Source of the DNA: an uncultured Pelagibacteraceae bacterium | GTDB lineage: Bacteria > Pseudomonadota > Alphaproteobacteria > Pelagibacterales > Pelagibacteraceae | Direction of reading: 5' to 3' | NCBI GenBank assembly: GCA_902617025.1 | Contig: CACMVB010000001.1 | Location: 62,001-126,000, forward strand | Length of the DNA stretch: 64,000 nucleotides | Shown here: piece by piece, positions 34,231 through 44,334 of the stretch | Layout of the letters: each line of letters opens with the position of its first letter | Position numbering within the stretch: the stretch's first letter is position 1 | Made by a program: the position numbers and the translations under genes | Notes under the pieces: model-generated | Seen by the model: the letters and a program-made list of their open reading frames with translations, nothing else | What the model was told of the DNA's origin: nothing | Database searches by the model: none

Positions 34231-34683
34231 TATAAATTATATTCTTTACTTTTTTTTATTATTTTAATTGGATGCAAATTTCAAGAGCCATATAAAAATC
34301 ATGGAATAATATTCCTGGAAAATAGATCTAATACATTAACAGTTAATAGCTCAAATAAAAATGATGTGATTACTGTCCTAGGACAACCACATTCAAAATC
34401 TATTGGTGATATAAACGAGTGGATTTATATTGAGAGAGTTCTTTCAAAAGGAGAATATCATAAATTAGGACGTAATGTTTTAGTATCTAATAATGTATTA
34501 GTATTGAGTTTTGATAAATATGGGATATTGAAAAATAAAAAATTCCTTAATAAAAATGATAAAAAAAATGTTAAGTTTTCCAAAAATGAAACGGAAAATG
34601 AATTAACACAGAAAAGTTTTGTTGAGAGTTTTCTGTCAAGCGTAAGATCAAAAATGTATGGAAACAGAAAATCAGGTAATTAA
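34210..34683 (+). CDS. bamE: Outer-membrane assembly lipoprotein BamE (SmpA/OmlA)
   Basis: The protein starts [16 protein letters not shown] and has a lipobox LIGC, so it is an outer-membrane lipoprotein. The BamE core shows [18 protein letters not shown] and NEWIYIERV, followed by [18 protein letters not shown]. It is an accessory part of the BAM complex that inserts beta-barrel proteins. A TTG 2 codons earlier is possible. The C-terminal tail is longer than usual and very polar. Its start overlaps the divergent chaperone gene, and its end overlaps hppA by 4 bp. Confidence 0.88.
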   Translation: MFKIKNHYKLYSLLFFIILIGCKFQEPYKNHGIIFLENRSNTLTVNSSNKNDVITVLGQPHSKSIGDINEWIYIERVLSKGEYHKLGRNVLVSNNVLVLSFDKYGILKNKKFLNKNDKKNVKFSKNETENELTQKSFVESFLSSVRSKMYGNRKSGN

Positions 34684-36785
34684 TGTGCTATTACCGCTAA
34701 CAACAAAAGAGCTACAATATTTGTAATTTTAATCATTGGATTAACAGCTGGTCCAGCAGTATCTTTGTAAGGGTCTCCGACCGTATCACCAGTTACAGCA
34801 GATTTATGAGCCTCTGAACCTTTACCACCAAAATTTCCATCTTCTATATATTTTTTAGCATTATCCCAGGCTCCTCCACCTGCAGTCATAGAAACCGCAA
34901 CAAACAAACCAGTAATAATAACACCCAACAACATTGCTCCAAGTGATGATAAGGCCGCTTCCATCCCACCAATCTGAAAAATTATAAAATAGAGTACGAT
35001 TGGTGATAAAACTGGTAGCAAAGATGGAATTATCATTTCTTTAATCGCAGCCTTTGTTAACAAGTCAACTAATTTACCATAGTCAGGTTTTCTCTTTCCT
35101 TTCATGATACCAGGAATTTTTTTAAATTGTCTTCTTACCTCAATAACTACTGCACCTCCTGCTCGTCCCACTGCTTGCATACCCATTGACCCAAATAAAT
35201 ATGGCAACATTCCACCAATTAATAAACCCGCGACTACGAATGGATTCGATAAATCAAAAGTTACATCTACACCAGCTAGTGCGGAATTTTTAACACTTGA
35301 AAAATATTTTATATCTTCTGTGTAAGCTGCAAAAAGAACTAGAGCTCCTAACCCTGCAGAACCTATGGCATAACCTTTAGTAACTGCTTTAGTTGTATTA
35401 CCAACTGCATCTAAAGCGTCTGTTGTTTTTCTTACATTTTTTGGAAGTTTAGACATTTCTGCTATTCCACCTGCATTATCAGTCACTGGACCATAAGCAT
35501 CTAATGCTACTACCATCCCAGTAAGAGCAAGCATAGCGGTTACAGCAATTGCAATGCCGTATAAACCTGCCAAACTATTAGTGTATAAAATTCCTGCAAC
35601 AATAATTAAAGCTGGAATAGCTGTTGCTTCCATTGATATAGCTAAACCCTGTATCACATTAGTCCCATGACCTGTTGTAGACGATTTAGCAACAGTTTTT
35701 ACAGGCCTGTAATTCGTCCCTGTATAATATTCAGTTACCCAAATTAATAATCCGGTTATAATAAATCCAACTACCCCACAAATATAAAGATCAAATCCAG
35801 AAAAAACTGCACCAGCATTATTGTTATAAGCCTTTTCCAAACCTATAATAGAATCTGTCACTGGATACATTACTAATAAGGACGTTAAAGCAGTAACTAA
35901 AAAACCTTTATATAAAGCGCCCATTATATTTTTACTTTTACCAAGTTTTACAAACCATGTTCCAATTATTGAAGTAATAATACACGCGCCTCCTATAGCT
36001 AGCGGATAAATCATTAAATTAAAATCTTGTGGTGAAAAAATTGAAGCTAATACCATTGTTGCTACAATTGTTACAGCATAGGTTTCAAATAAATCAGCTG
36101 CCATTCCTGCACAATCTCCTACATTGTCACCAACATTATCAGCAATTACTGCAGGATTTCTTGGGTCATCTTCCGGAATTCCGGCCTCAACTTTTCCAAC
36201 TAAATCAGCTCCTACATCTGCTCCTTTAGTAAATATACCTCCACCTAACCTAGCAAAAATAGAAATTAAAGAAGCACCAAAACCTAAAGCAACTAACGCA
36301 TTTATAATTTCTCTGTTATCAACTTTAAGATTTATTAAAATGATGTAGTAAATCGTAATTGCAAGCAAAGCCAAACCTGCTACTAACAATCCAGTAATAG
36401 CTCCAGACTTAAACGCAATAGTTAATCCCGATTGAAGACTTTTTCTAGAGGCCTCTGCAGTTCTTACATTTGCTTTAACTGAAATAAGCATTCCAACATA
36501 TCCTGCAACACCAGATAAGAATGCTCCAATAAAGTATCCTAATCCAACTAAATAGTTAAAAAAATAAGTTACGATTGCGAATACTAATACACCCACAATT
36601 GCTATAGTTTTATATTGCCTATTTAGGTATGCTTTTGCACCAATTTGAATAGCTTCAGCAATTTCTTGCATTCGTGAATTACCAGGACTGGATGAAATTA
36701 TTTGGCCAGATAAAAGGTAACTGTAAGCAACTGCTAATATTCCGGTAAATGAAATTAAATAAAGAAGTTCTAAATATTGAATCAT
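34680..36785 (-). CDS. hppA: Proton-translocating membrane pyrophosphatase
   Basis: This 16-helix pump hydrolyses PPi and exports protons. The catalytic signature [20 protein letters not shown] is followed by [20 protein letters not shown]. The K+-dependence motif reads [15 protein letters not shown], with Lys and Thr at the diagnostic sites, so it is the K+-independent H+ type. The ATG at 36785 gives the normal N-terminus; a longer frame to 36833 is not supported. The energy-saving pump is typical for oligotrophic alphaproteobacteria. It is the only gene of its unit and is convergent with bamE. Confidence 0.97.
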   Translation of the reverse strand: MIQYLELLYLISFTGILAVAYSYLLSGQIISSSPGNSRMQEIAEAIQIGAKAYLNRQYKTIAIVGVLVFAIVTYFFNYLVGLGYFIGAFLSGVAGYVGMLISVKANVRTAEASRKSLQSGLTIAFKSGAITGLLVAGLALLAITIYYIILINLKVDNREIINALVALGFGASLISIFARLGGGIFTKGADVGADLVGKVEAGIPEDDPRNPAVIADNVGDNVGDCAGMAADLFETYAVTIVATMVLASIFSPQDFNLMIYPLAIGGACIITSIIGTWFVKLGKSKNIMGALYKGFLVTALTSLLVMYPVTDSIIGLEKAYNNNAGAVFSGFDLYICGVVGFIITGLLIWVTEYYTGTNYRPVKTVAKSSTTGHGTNVIQGLAISMEATAIPALIIVAGILYTNSLAGLYGIAIAVTAMLALTGMVVALDAYGPVTDNAGGIAEMSKLPKNVRKTTDALDAVGNTTKAVTKGYAIGSAGLGALVLFAAYTEDIKYFSSVKNSALAGVDVTFDLSNPFVVAGLLIGGMLPYLFGSMGMQAVGRAGGAVVIEVRRQFKKIPGIMKGKRKPDYGKLVDLLTKAAIKEMIIPSLLPVLSPIVLYFIIFQIGGMEAALSSLGAMLLGVIITGLFVAVSMTAGGGAWDNAKKYIEDGNFGGKGSEAHKSAVTGDTVGDPYKDTAGPAVNPMIKITNIVALLLLAVIAH

Positions 36786-36860
36786 GGTATAAATAATTAT
36801 CGGATAAATGCCAAATATAGGATAAAAACGCAAGCTAAACTTAATAATAAATTGAAAAAT

Positions 36861-37262
36861 TTATTCATCTTTTCTCAATACTTTGGATATTTTATCTAAA
36901 ATTGCGTTTAAATAACCAATTTGGACTTTTTCTAGAAAAAATTCAGAGGCCTGCAAATATTCGTGAATTACAACTTTTTTTGGGTTATTGTGTTTAAATA
37001 ATAACTCAAAAACAGCTGCAAATAATATTATTTTAAGAATTTTATCTGTTTTTTTTAAATCAATGTCTTTGCCTAAATTATTTTTTATAGTTTCCTCAAT
37101 TAGTTCAGTTCTTTCTAGAGTTCCAGAGACAACATCTTTTATAAATTTTTTATATTGATTTTTTTGATATTCTATTTCTGTGTCAGGATTCATCAGTGAA
37201 TTATAGATTTTCTGAATTATTTTTATTCTTGGTGATATACCTTTAAATTTTTTTTGGTGCAT
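36861..37262 (-). CDS. nusB: Transcription antitermination factor NusB
   Basis: The 133-residue helical protein has the NusB pattern with Lys/Arg-rich N-terminal helices, IEETIKNNLGKD, LKIILFAAVFELLFKHNNPKKVVIHEYLQ and a C-terminal NAILDKISK helix. It helps rRNA antitermination. It overlaps ribH by 20 bp, in the usual ribH-nusB order. The N-terminus lacks the common RRxARxxA start. Confidence 0.88.
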   Translation of the reverse strand: MHQKKFKGISPRIKIIQKIYNSLMNPDTEIEYQKNQYKKFIKDVVSGTLERTELIEETIKNNLGKDIDLKKTDKILKIILFAAVFELLFKHNNPKKVVIHEYLQASEFFLEKVQIGYLNAILDKISKVLRKDE

Positions 37263-37668
37263 TGGTTAGTGAAGAAATAACCGCGTTGGTTGCTTCTAAT
37301 CCTTTATTTTTTTTATTTGATTTAATCATACCGCACCTTTCAAGCGCTTGTCTCATGTTTAAAGCAGTTATTATTCCATTTCCTATAGGTTTGCCATGAT
37401 TTATAGAGAGTAATAGAATTGTTTGAAAAGTTGACTTACAAATTAAATCAAAATGAGGAGTTTTACCTTTAATTACACAACCCAATGCAAGAAATGCATC
37501 ATATTTTTTAATATTCTTTTTTATAGCTAAGGGTATTTCAAAGACACCAGGGACCATTAATAAATTACATTTGTAATTTTTTTGTTTTAGAGTCTTTAAA
37601 GAAGATTTAACAAGTTTATCAGTTATAGCTTTGTAGTAATTTGCGTTAATTATTAAAATTTTTTTCAT
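37243..37668 (-). CDS. ribH: 6,7-dimethyl-8-ribityllumazine synthase
   Basis: RibH joins the ribityl-pyrimidine with DHBP. The 141-residue protein contains VPGVFEIPLAI, ALGCVIKGKTPHFDLIC (catalytic His), PIGNGIITALNMRQALERC and NKGLEATNAVISSL, all hallmark blocks. It is the second-last gene of the riboflavin operon (ribD-ribE-ribB-ribH-nusB). It overlaps ribB by 4 bp. Confidence 0.96.
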   Translation of the reverse strand: MKKILIINANYYKAITDKLVKSSLKTLKQKNYKCNLLMVPGVFEIPLAIKKNIKKYDAFLALGCVIKGKTPHFDLICKSTFQTILLLSINHGKPIGNGIITALNMRQALERCGMIKSNKKNKGLEATNAVISSLTNAPKKI

Positions 37669-38717
37669 TTTATGATTAATTGTTTTTTAATTTTTAAGCC
37701 AAAACCTTCTAATCCAATTATTTTTTTCTTTGAACGAGACAGTAATATCATATTTCTAACATCGAAATCCTTAATTATTTGTGCTCCTATACCATAATAT
37801 CTCAATGTAATATCTGTATTACTTTTTTTACTTTTCATCTCATTATTAATCACAACTAGCATAAAATTTTTATATTTTGTTATGAAATTTAAATTTTTTT
37901 TAATTTCTTTATTTTCAAATAAATTTTTTTTATTTATTTTTTTTGAAAGCACTCTTATTGGAATTGGTTTATTAATTTTAAACTTTCCTTTTGAAAAAAC
38001 AAAACTCTCAAAATTGTTTAATTTATTTTTATATATACTTAAATATAATTTAAATCTCTTATAATTTATTTTTTTTGAAAAAGATTTATAAACAAGTTTT
38101 TCATTTTTTAATCTATGAGCAATTAAATCTGCTATAGATGCTATCTTTATTTTGTGTTTTTTTGAAAATTTAACAAGATCTTCTAATCTTGCCATTCTAC
38201 CATCTTCATTCATTACCTCACATATCACAGAGCTTGGATTTAATTTTGATAGTTTTGAAATATCGACTGAGGCTTCAGTATGACCAGCGCGTTCTAAAAC
38301 ACCTCCATTTCTTGAAACTAATGGAAAAACATGGCCTGGTGAAACAATATCTTTTTTTTTTGACTTGGGATTAATAGCTACTTTAATTGTTTTTGCTCTA
38401 TCAAATGCTGAAATTCCTGTTGTGATACCTTTTTTGGCCTCGATTGAAACAGTAAACGCTGTTTGCATTCTTGACTTATTAATTTGTGACATTAGTGGTA
38501 GTTTTAGTTTATCAATTTGCTTTTTTGTTAAAGCTAAACAAATTAATCCCCTTCCATGCTTAGCCATAAAGTTTATGATTTTTGAATTACATTTAGATCC
38601 CGCAACAACTAAATCGCCTTCATTCTCTCGATTTTCATCGTCTACTAATATAAACATTTTACCCTTCCTGGCATCTTTAATAATTTTTGTAATAGATGAA
38701 AATTTTTTTTTAAACAT
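37665..38717 (-). CDS. ribB: DHBP synthase with degenerate GTP cyclohydrolase II half (RibBA)
   Basis: From the ATG at 38717 (MFKKKFSSITKII), 1 bp after ribE, the first 200 residues are an intact RibB: FILVDDENRENEGDLVVAG, ARGLICLALTKKQ-like (HGRGLICLAL), SAFDRAKT and RNGGVLERAGHTEASVDI. The C-terminal 140 residues align with RibA only in outline (YYGIGAQIIKDFDVRNM, GLEGFGLKI). The zinc Cys cluster and the GDxxR/HSEC-type blocks of active GTP cyclohydrolase II are missing. Degenerate RibA halves are known in other alphaproteobacteria. A separate GTP cyclohydrolase II is therefore expected elsewhere. Confidence 0.92.
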   Translation of the reverse strand: MFKKKFSSITKIIKDARKGKMFILVDDENRENEGDLVVAGSKCNSKIINFMAKHGRGLICLALTKKQIDKLKLPLMSQINKSRMQTAFTVSIEAKKGITTGISAFDRAKTIKVAINPKSKKKDIVSPGHVFPLVSRNGGVLERAGHTEASVDISKLSKLNPSSVICEVMNEDGRMARLEDLVKFSKKHKIKIASIADLIAHRLKNEKLVYKSFSKKINYKRFKLYLSIYKNKLNNFESFVFSKGKFKINKPIPIRVLSKKINKKNLFENKEIKKNLNFITKYKNFMLVVINNEMKSKKSNTDITLRYYGIGAQIIKDFDVRNMILLSRSKKKIIGLEGFGLKIKKQLIIK

Positions 38718-38718
38718 T

Positions 38719-39306
38719 CTAATAAGAAAATTTATATATGTATTTAGCAAATATATCTAACTCAACATTAACTAAATCTTTTACTCTTAAATTTTTTAGA
38801 TTTGTTAATTTAAGCGAGTGTGGAATTATATTTAAATTAAAATTTTTACCCTTAACTTTAGATATGGTTAAAGAAACACCATTTATAGATATTGATGCTT
38901 TTTCTACTAAAAATTTTGACAGTTTGATATTTTGCAATTGAAGTTTTACAACCCAAGACTTATCAATAAAAGTAATACTTTTTATTTCTGCTATCGCATC
39001 TACATGACCTTGGATAAAGTGACCAGAAATTTTGTTTCCATAAACTAAAGATTTTTCTAAATTAATTAATTGACCAACTTTGATAAACTTAAAATTAGAT
39101 CTATTGATTGTTTCTTGAGATATGTAAAAAAAAGAGGTATTTTTTTTTAAATTTGATAAAGTTAAACATACTCCATCACAACATATTGATGAACCAATTT
39201 CTCTTTTTGATAAATTAAGACTAGATTTAATGCCTAATAAAATACTTTTATTTCTTTTTTGCAAAAAAGACACTCTTCCAACATTGTAAATTATTCCATT
39301 AAACAT
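38719..39306 (-). CDS. ribE: Riboflavin synthase alpha chain
   Basis: The 195-residue protein starts [12 protein letters not shown], the classic MFTGII-type opening, and has two lumazine-binding repeats with KREIGSSICCDGVCLTL, SGHFIQGHVDAIAEI and VEKASISINGVSLTI blocks. It dismutates two lumazine molecules into riboflavin. Its start overlaps ribD by 1 bp and ribB begins 1 bp after its stop. Confidence 0.94.
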   Translation of the reverse strand: MFNGIIYNVGRVSFLQKRNKSILLGIKSSLNLSKREIGSSICCDGVCLTLSNLKKNTSFFYISQETINRSNFKFIKVGQLINLEKSLVYGNKISGHFIQGHVDAIAEIKSITFIDKSWVVKLQLQNIKLSKFLVEKASISINGVSLTISKVKGKNFNLNIIPHSLKLTNLKNLRVKDLVNVELDIFAKYIYKFSY

Positions 39307-40373
39307 TATTTTAATCTAACTTTATATAAGATCTCATCTTTTAAATTTACATTAATTTTATTTTTTAATTTTATTTTATTGATAAAATTATTTGATACAT
39401 TGTTGCGTCCATTATCTTTAAGTTTTTTATCAGATTTAAAAACATACAAATTATTTATTAATTTAAATTTAAAAAAATGATTTAAAAAAACTAAACCAGT
39501 TTCAATTAAAACTCTCCTGTTTCCAATTTTAAAGATTTTTTTAAGTAAATTCATAAAATCACTCTTATTTTCTAATCTATCAATTTTTATTATCTTGATA
39601 TTTTTTTTTTTAAAAAATGAGATTTTTTTATCATCTTTTATAATTGTAAAAATGTAAGTTTTCCTTTTTTTTGCAATTTTGAACAATTTTAAATTTTTCT
39701 TAAGTTTAAGATTTCTATCAATTATTATAAGGTCCGGTTTAGAATTATTAAGTCCATTTATTCTGCAATTAAGAAGTGCATTATCTTTGTTTATTGATTT
39801 TGAGGTAGAAATTATAGCATCGTATTTAGACCTGATTAAATGACTAACTCTTCTTGATCTTAAATTAGTAATCCATTTTGAATTTTTATTAATTGTATAA
39901 AAATCTTTTGAGATTGCAATTTTGGCATCGACAAAAGGTAATTGTTGTTTTTTATTTAGATAATAACAACTATAAAAAGTTTTAAACTCATCTTTAATAT
40001 TTTTTAATTTAAATATTTTCTTTTTTAAAATATGATGTGATTTACGGAATGTTCTTTGATCCGGATCGTCAAAATTATAAAATACTCTTTTTATTCCTTT
40101 TTTTTTTATAATATTTGTACATGGTGGGGTTAAACCATAATGTGTGCAAGGTTCTAGAGTTACATACATATCTGACCCTCTATAATCAACTTTATTATTT
40201 AAAGCATTGAATTCCGCATGTGGTCTTCCTCCTACAGAGGTCGCAGCTGAACTAATAACGCTGTCATTTTTAACAATTATGCAACCAACAGAAGGGTTAT
40301 TTTTAGTTTTACCTAAATTATTTTCGGCAATATTAAATGCAAGATTTGAGAAAAAATTATGATTTTTTTTCAT
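39306..40373 (-). CDS. ribD: Riboflavin biosynthesis deaminase/reductase RibD
   Basis: The bifunctional enzyme deaminates and then reduces the pyrimidine intermediate. The N-terminal deaminase has the zinc site HAEFNALN and [17 protein letters not shown]. The C-terminal reductase is divergent and Lys-rich, but [27 protein letters not shown] and ILIETG-like ([11 protein letters not shown]) are recognisable. 355 residues is normal. The order nrdR-ribD-ribE-ribB-ribH-nusB is the alphaproteobacterial arrangement. It overlaps nrdR by 17 bp. Confidence 0.93.
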   Translation of the reverse strand: MKKNHNFFSNLAFNIAENNLGKTKNNPSVGCIIVKNDSVISSAATSVGGRPHAEFNALNNKVDYRGSDMYVTLEPCTHYGLTPPCTNIIKKKGIKRVFYNFDDPDQRTFRKSHHILKKKIFKLKNIKDEFKTFYSCYYLNKKQQLPFVDAKIAISKDFYTINKNSKWITNLRSRRVSHLIRSKYDAIISTSKSINKDNALLNCRINGLNNSKPDLIIIDRNLKLKKNLKLFKIAKKRKTYIFTIIKDDKKISFFKKKNIKIIKIDRLENKSDFMNLLKKIFKIGNRRVLIETGLVFLNHFFKFKLINNLYVFKSDKKLKDNGRNNVSNNFINKIKLKNKINVNLKDEILYKVRLK

Positions 40374-40818
40374 CTAAGTTGCCTACAAATTCCTCAAAAT
40401 CTTTCGCTTCCTTAAAATTTTTATAAACAGAGGCGAAACGAACATAGGCTACTTTATCTAATGATGAAAGACCTTCCATAATAAACTTACCTATGGTAGG
40501 TGTTGGAATTTCACTTTCTCCAAGTCCCTCAAGATTTCTTACAATTTTGGAGATAAATTTTTCAATTGTCTCTGAGTCTATTGGTCGTTTTCTAGTAGCT
40601 ATTCTTATTGATTTTGAAATCTTATCTCTATCAAAAGGCTCTCTTTTACCATTTCCTTTGATAACTGTTAATTCTTGAAATTGAACTCTTTCAAAAGTAG
40701 TGAATCTCTCTTTTCTATCGCAACCACAAAGTCTTCTTCTTCTAATTGCCGTACCGTCCTCTGTAGGACGTGAGTCAACAACTGATGTATCTTTTTCTCT
40801 ACAAAAAGGACAAAGCAT
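40357..40818 (-). CDS. nrdR: Transcriptional repressor NrdR with altered zinc ribbon
   Basis: NrdR represses ribonucleotide reductase genes in response to ATP/dATP. The 153-residue protein has [20 protein letters not shown], then [10 protein letters not shown] and the ATP-cone [14 protein letters not shown]. The first zinc pair (CPFC) is normal. The second, usually CxxCGxRF, reads [10 protein letters not shown]: a CxC pair with one extra residue. The position before ribD and after glyA fits the family. Zinc binding may still be possible through C-G-C but needs testing. Confidence 0.94.
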   Translation of the reverse strand: MLCPFCREKDTSVVDSRPTEDGTAIRRRRLCGCDRKERFTTFERVQFQELTVIKGNGKREPFDRDKISKSIRIATRKRPIDSETIEKFISKIVRNLEGLGESEIPTPTIGKFIMEGLSSLDKVAYVRFASVYKNFKEAKDFEEFVGNLDEKKS

Positions 40819-40827
40819 GATTAGAAT

Positions 40828-42129
40828 TTACTTACCATATATAGGGAAAGATGAGCAAAGTTCAATGATTTCTTTCTGCACTTCTTTTTCTATCTTTGAA
40901 TTGTCTTCTTTGTTTAAACTTAAACCTTGGACAACTTTAAAAATTAAATCCCCTATTAATTTAAATTCTTCTTCACCAAACCCTCTTGTAGTGCATGCAG
41001 GTGTACCGAGCCTAATTCCTGAAGTAATCATAGGGCTCTCTGAGTCAAAAGGTATACCATTTTTATTGCATGTTATGTTAGCTCTTCCCAATGAAGCCTG
41101 AGCGTCTTTTCCTGTTACACCAAATGATCTTAAGTCTAATAACATCAAATGAGTGTCTGTGCCTCCTGAAAAAATTTTAAAACCTTTGTCGTTTAATCTT
41201 TCAGACAAAACCTTAGCATTTTTAATTACGTTTTTAGTATACTCCTTAAAGTCATCAGACAACGCTTCTTTAAAACAGACTGCTTTAGCAGCTATTACAT
41301 GCATCAATGGTCCGCCTTGTAATCCAGGAAATATTGCACTATTAAATTTTTTTATTAAATCTTCTCTGTTAGTTAAAATTATTCCACCTCTTGGTCCTCT
41401 TAAAACTTTATGTGTTGTAGAGGTAACTACATCAGCATATGTTGTTGGATTTGGATAAGCACCACCAGCCACTAAACCTGAGAAATGTGCCATGTCTACA
41501 AGAAGAAAAGCTCCAACTTTATCACAAATTTCTCTAAATTTTTTAAAGTCTATTACTCTTGAATACGCACTCCCACCAGCAATTATAAGTTTTGGTTTAC
41601 TTTCTAAGGCCATCTTCTCAACGCTTTCATAATCAATCAGACCTGTATTTTTATCAACCTCATAATGAAGAGCGTTAAACCATTTACCTGATTGAGCAGG
41701 TTTTGCTCCATGAGTTAAGTGACCGCCCGAATTTAGACTCATAGCAAGTGTTGTATCTCCTGGTTTTAATAATGCTAAATAAACTGCACCATTTGCTTGA
41801 GCGCCCGAGTGTGGTTGAACGTTAGCAAATTTACAATTAAATAATTTTTTTGCTCTTTCTATTGCTAAATTTTCAGAAACATCTACGTGTTCACATCCAC
41901 CGTAATATCTTTTTCCAGGATATCCCTCAGCATATTTATTTGTCAAAACAGAGCCTTGGGCTTCGAGTACAGCTTTTGAAACAATATTTTCAGACGCAAT
42001 TAGCTCAATATGATTTTGCTGTCTGTCAAATTCACTATTTATAGATTCATACAATTCTTTATCAGCGTTTTTTAAATTTAATTTAAAAAAACTATTTAAA
42101 TATTTATTTAATTTTATTGCAATTGACAT
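40828..42129 (-). CDS. glyA: Serine hydroxymethyltransferase
   Basis: This PLP enzyme interconverts serine and glycine with tetrahydrofolate. The 433 residues contain [38 protein letters not shown], the [13 protein letters not shown] strand and the PLP-Lys block [17 protein letters not shown]. It lies 9 bp upstream of nrdR, a common alphaproteobacterial linkage, and 5 bp after rpiB. No glycine riboswitch-like sequence is seen in front of it. Confidence 0.98.
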   Translation of the reverse strand: MSIAIKLNKYLNSFFKLNLKNADKELYESINSEFDRQQNHIELIASENIVSKAVLEAQGSVLTNKYAEGYPGKRYYGGCEHVDVSENLAIERAKKLFNCKFANVQPHSGAQANGAVYLALLKPGDTTLAMSLNSGGHLTHGAKPAQSGKWFNALHYEVDKNTGLIDYESVEKMALESKPKLIIAGGSAYSRVIDFKKFREICDKVGAFLLVDMAHFSGLVAGGAYPNPTTYADVVTSTTHKVLRGPRGGIILTNREDLIKKFNSAIFPGLQGGPLMHVIAAKAVCFKEALSDDFKEYTKNVIKNAKVLSERLNDKGFKIFSGGTDTHLMLLDLRSFGVTGKDAQASLGRANITCNKNGIPFDSESPMITSGIRLGTPACTTRGFGEEEFKLIGDLIFKVVQGLSLNKEDNSKIEKEVQKEIIELCSSFPIYGK

Positions 42130-42134
42130 GGTTA

Positions 42135-42587
42135 TTATATCTTTTTAATCCTTCTTAAATGCCTTCCGCCCTCAAACTTAGTATTTAAAAAAACGTCAAC
42201 TAGTTTTAAAGACAACTTTTTACTTATTAATCTAGATCCTAATGAAATTATATTAGCATTATTATGTTGTCTAGACAATCTTGTAGACTTTAAATTATAA
42301 CATACAGCAGCTCTAATAGATTTGATTTTATTAGCACTTATGGCCATACCAGTTCCGGAGCCACATACCAGTATTCCTACATCACTCTTTTTTGATTTGA
42401 TTCTGTGTCCTAATTTTTTTGCATAATCTGGATAATCTACTGATCTATCATTAAAAGGACCAATATCGAAAATTGATAAATTTTTATCTATTAAATAATT
42501 TTTAATATACTCTTTTAATTTGTAGCCAGCATGATCTGAGGCGATACATACAGTTTTAAAAATTTTGTTTAATTTTATATTGCTCAT
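42135..42587 (-). CDS. rpiB: Ribose-5-phosphate isomerase B
   Basis: The 150-residue RpiB/LacAB protein has [14 protein letters not shown] (His for ring opening, Asp), [36 protein letters not shown] with the catalytic Cys, and [14 protein letters not shown]. It links the pentose phosphate branches. It heads the leftward rpiB-glyA-nrdR-rib run and is divergent from hemB, 78 bp away. Confidence 0.95.
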   Translation of the reverse strand: MSNIKLNKIFKTVCIASDHAGYKLKEYIKNYLIDKNLSIFDIGPFNDRSVDYPDYAKKLGHRIKSKKSDVGILVCGSGTGMAISANKIKSIRAAVCYNLKSTRLSRQHNNANIISLGSRLISKKLSLKLVDVFLNTKFEGGRHLRRIKKI

Positions 42588-42665
42588 ATTAGTTAATTAA
42601 ATTACACTAAGATAAATTATAATAATATATTTGTCGCATTACACTGTAAATAGTCAGGACTTAGC

Positions 42666-43661
42666 ATGAAAATTATCGGATCTTACCCAAAAACTAGGCT
42701 TAGAAGATTAAGAAAATCTCCATGGATGAGAAATCTTGTTTCTGAAAATAATATTTCAAGCAACGATTTAATTCTACCAATATTTGTTAGAGAGGGTAAA
42801 AATAAAGTAGAAAAAATTAGATCTATGCCAGGTATCAATAGATATTCTATTGATAAACTTCCTTTAATTTTAAACCAGGTAAAAAAGTACAAAATTCCTA
42901 TGGTAGCTATATTTCCAAACACACCTAATTTTAAAAAAGATGAACTAGGTTCAGAGGCTTTAAATCCGAATAATTTAGTTTGCAGAAGTTTAAGACTTAT
43001 AAAAAAAAGATTTCCAAAAATTGGTACGATGTGCGACGTTGCTTTAGACCCATATACATCACATGGACATGATGGAATTATTATTAAAAATAAAATTGAT
43101 AACGATGAAACAATTAAAATTTTAAAAAAGCAAGCTTTGCTGCAAGCTAAGATGGGATGTGATGTAATTGCGCCTTCAGATATGATGGATGGCAGAGTTG
43201 GTGCAATAAGAAAAGCATTAGATAATGAAAAATTTTTTGATATCAGTATCTTGTCATATGCTGTTAAGTATGCCTCAAATTTTTATGGCCCCTTTAGAGA
43301 AGCAGTCGGAAGTCGATCAAAACTAAAAAAAGATAAAAAAACCTATCAAATGGACTATAGAAATACTTTTGATTCATTTAGAGAAGTAGGATTTGATTTA
43401 AAGGAAGGTGCAGATATGATAATTGTTAAACCTGGTATGTTTTATTTAGATATAATACAAAAAATAAAAAATAATTTTAGTGTCCCAATAATAGCATATC
43501 AGGTATCTGGCGAGTACAGTTTATTAAAAAACGCAATTCAAAAAAAAATACTAAACCCGGACTCCGCTATAGAAAGTATCTTGTCGTTTAAAAGAGCCGG
43601 AGCTTGTGCGATAATTAGTTACTTTGCGATAGATATCGCCAAAATAATTAAATCTAATTAA
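42666..43661 (+). CDS. hemB: Delta-aminolevulinic acid dehydratase
   Basis: The enzyme condenses two ALA molecules to porphobilinogen for heme and related tetrapyrroles. The 331 residues contain APSDMMDGRVGAIRKAL, SYAVKYASNFYGPFREAVGS (Schiff-base Lys), VKPGMFYLDI and the second Lys region ending YQVSGEYSL. The metal loop reads MCDVALDPYTSHGHDG with Asp in place of the Zn-binding Cys residues, the Mg-type seen in rhizobial and other alphaproteobacterial HemB. It is the only plus-strand gene in this stretch. Confidence 0.97.
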   Translation: MKIIGSYPKTRLRRLRKSPWMRNLVSENNISSNDLILPIFVREGKNKVEKIRSMPGINRYSIDKLPLILNQVKKYKIPMVAIFPNTPNFKKDELGSEALNPNNLVCRSLRLIKKRFPKIGTMCDVALDPYTSHGHDGIIIKNKIDNDETIKILKKQALLQAKMGCDVIAPSDMMDGRVGAIRKALDNEKFFDISILSYAVKYASNFYGPFREAVGSRSKLKKDKKTYQMDYRNTFDSFREVGFDLKEGADMIIVKPGMFYLDIIQKIKNNFSVPIIAYQVSGEYSLLKNAIQKKILNPDSAIESILSFKRAGACAIISYFAIDIAKIIKSN

Positions 43662-44334
43662 AATAATTTTCTAGCAAAACTCTCGATTTGGGAAGCTGTA
43701 TATTGTTAGGAATGAAAAATCTATTTTGAATAATATTTCTTGTAAAATATAAAGATTTTTTTATTAAATCATTTGATACTTTTTCTGGTAATTTTCTTGA
43801 AATCAAAAAATAAGGCACATCATAATTAAAGGTGTCTATTTTAATTTTTTTAATGTCATCCAAATTATTACTTTCATCTTTGAATTTTTCTAAGTTAGGA
43901 TCATAACCTAAATTTTTTATAAGATTTAATTCAAAAAAAATATACAAAATAATCCAATTATCTAAATTAATAGTATCGATAAATTGTTCGAAAGATAAAT
44001 AAATATTCTTATTAGACTGTGACTCAGGTAATAAAATATTCATAATTGAACACAATGAGATTAGAGCCGAGCTTCTTTTCTTGTCACTAAAATATAAAGG
44101 GGATATTGGTTTAACTAGTTCTGTCTTAAAATACCCTAATTTATTCTCATTTTTGGAATTATGGATAATAAATAATTTATTGGAAATCTGTAAATAATTT
44201 CTAATTTTTCTAGAATTTCCTCCGTAAACTACACCTGATACTTTTCCTTTAGATTTTGAAAAAACATTTATTATATTAGCGTTTTCTCTAAATTTTCTTT
44301 TTGATAAAAGATAACATTCATCTTCCCAGTTCAT
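43654..44334 (-). CDS. recO: DNA repair protein RecO
   Basis: The 226-residue protein begins WEDECYLLSKRKFRENANII, the RecO OB-fold, with KGKVSGVVYGGNSRKIRNYLQ in the next strands. The C-terminal helical part keeps LNLIKNLGYDP. The usual CxxC zinc motif is absent. RecO loads RecA at gaps with RecR. It overlaps rnc by 4 bp and hemB, on the other strand, by 8 bp. Confidence 0.88.
   Translation of the reverse strand: MNWEDECYLLSKRKFRENANIINVFSKSKGKVSGVVYGGNSRKIRNYLQISNKLFIIHNSKNENKLGYFKTELVKPISPLYFSDKKRSSALISLCSIMNILLPESQSNKNIYLSFEQFIDTINLDNWIILYIFFELNLIKNLGYDPNLEKFKDESNNLDDIKKIKIDTFNYDVPYFLISRKLPEKVSNDLIKKSLYFTRNIIQNRFFIPNNIQLPKSRVLLENYFN

Noticed and set aside
36029-36348. Plus-strand ORFs of 66 and 74 residues inside hppA
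   Set aside because: They are antisense shadows of a well-conserved gene, rich in His, Leu and Pro without a domain.
36786-36833. Longer start of the pyrophosphatase
   Set aside because: The extra 16 residues are not part of the family N-terminus, and the ATG at 36785 gives the expected first helix.
38718-38750. Longer start of RibBA
   Set aside because: It would overlap the ribE 3' end by 32 bp and adds residues with no family match. The ATG 1 bp after ribE is better.
42588-42665. Small RNA or riboswitch between rpiB and hemB
   Set aside because: 78 bp of A/T-rich sequence without a stable hairpin or known aptamer motif; probably just divergent promoters.
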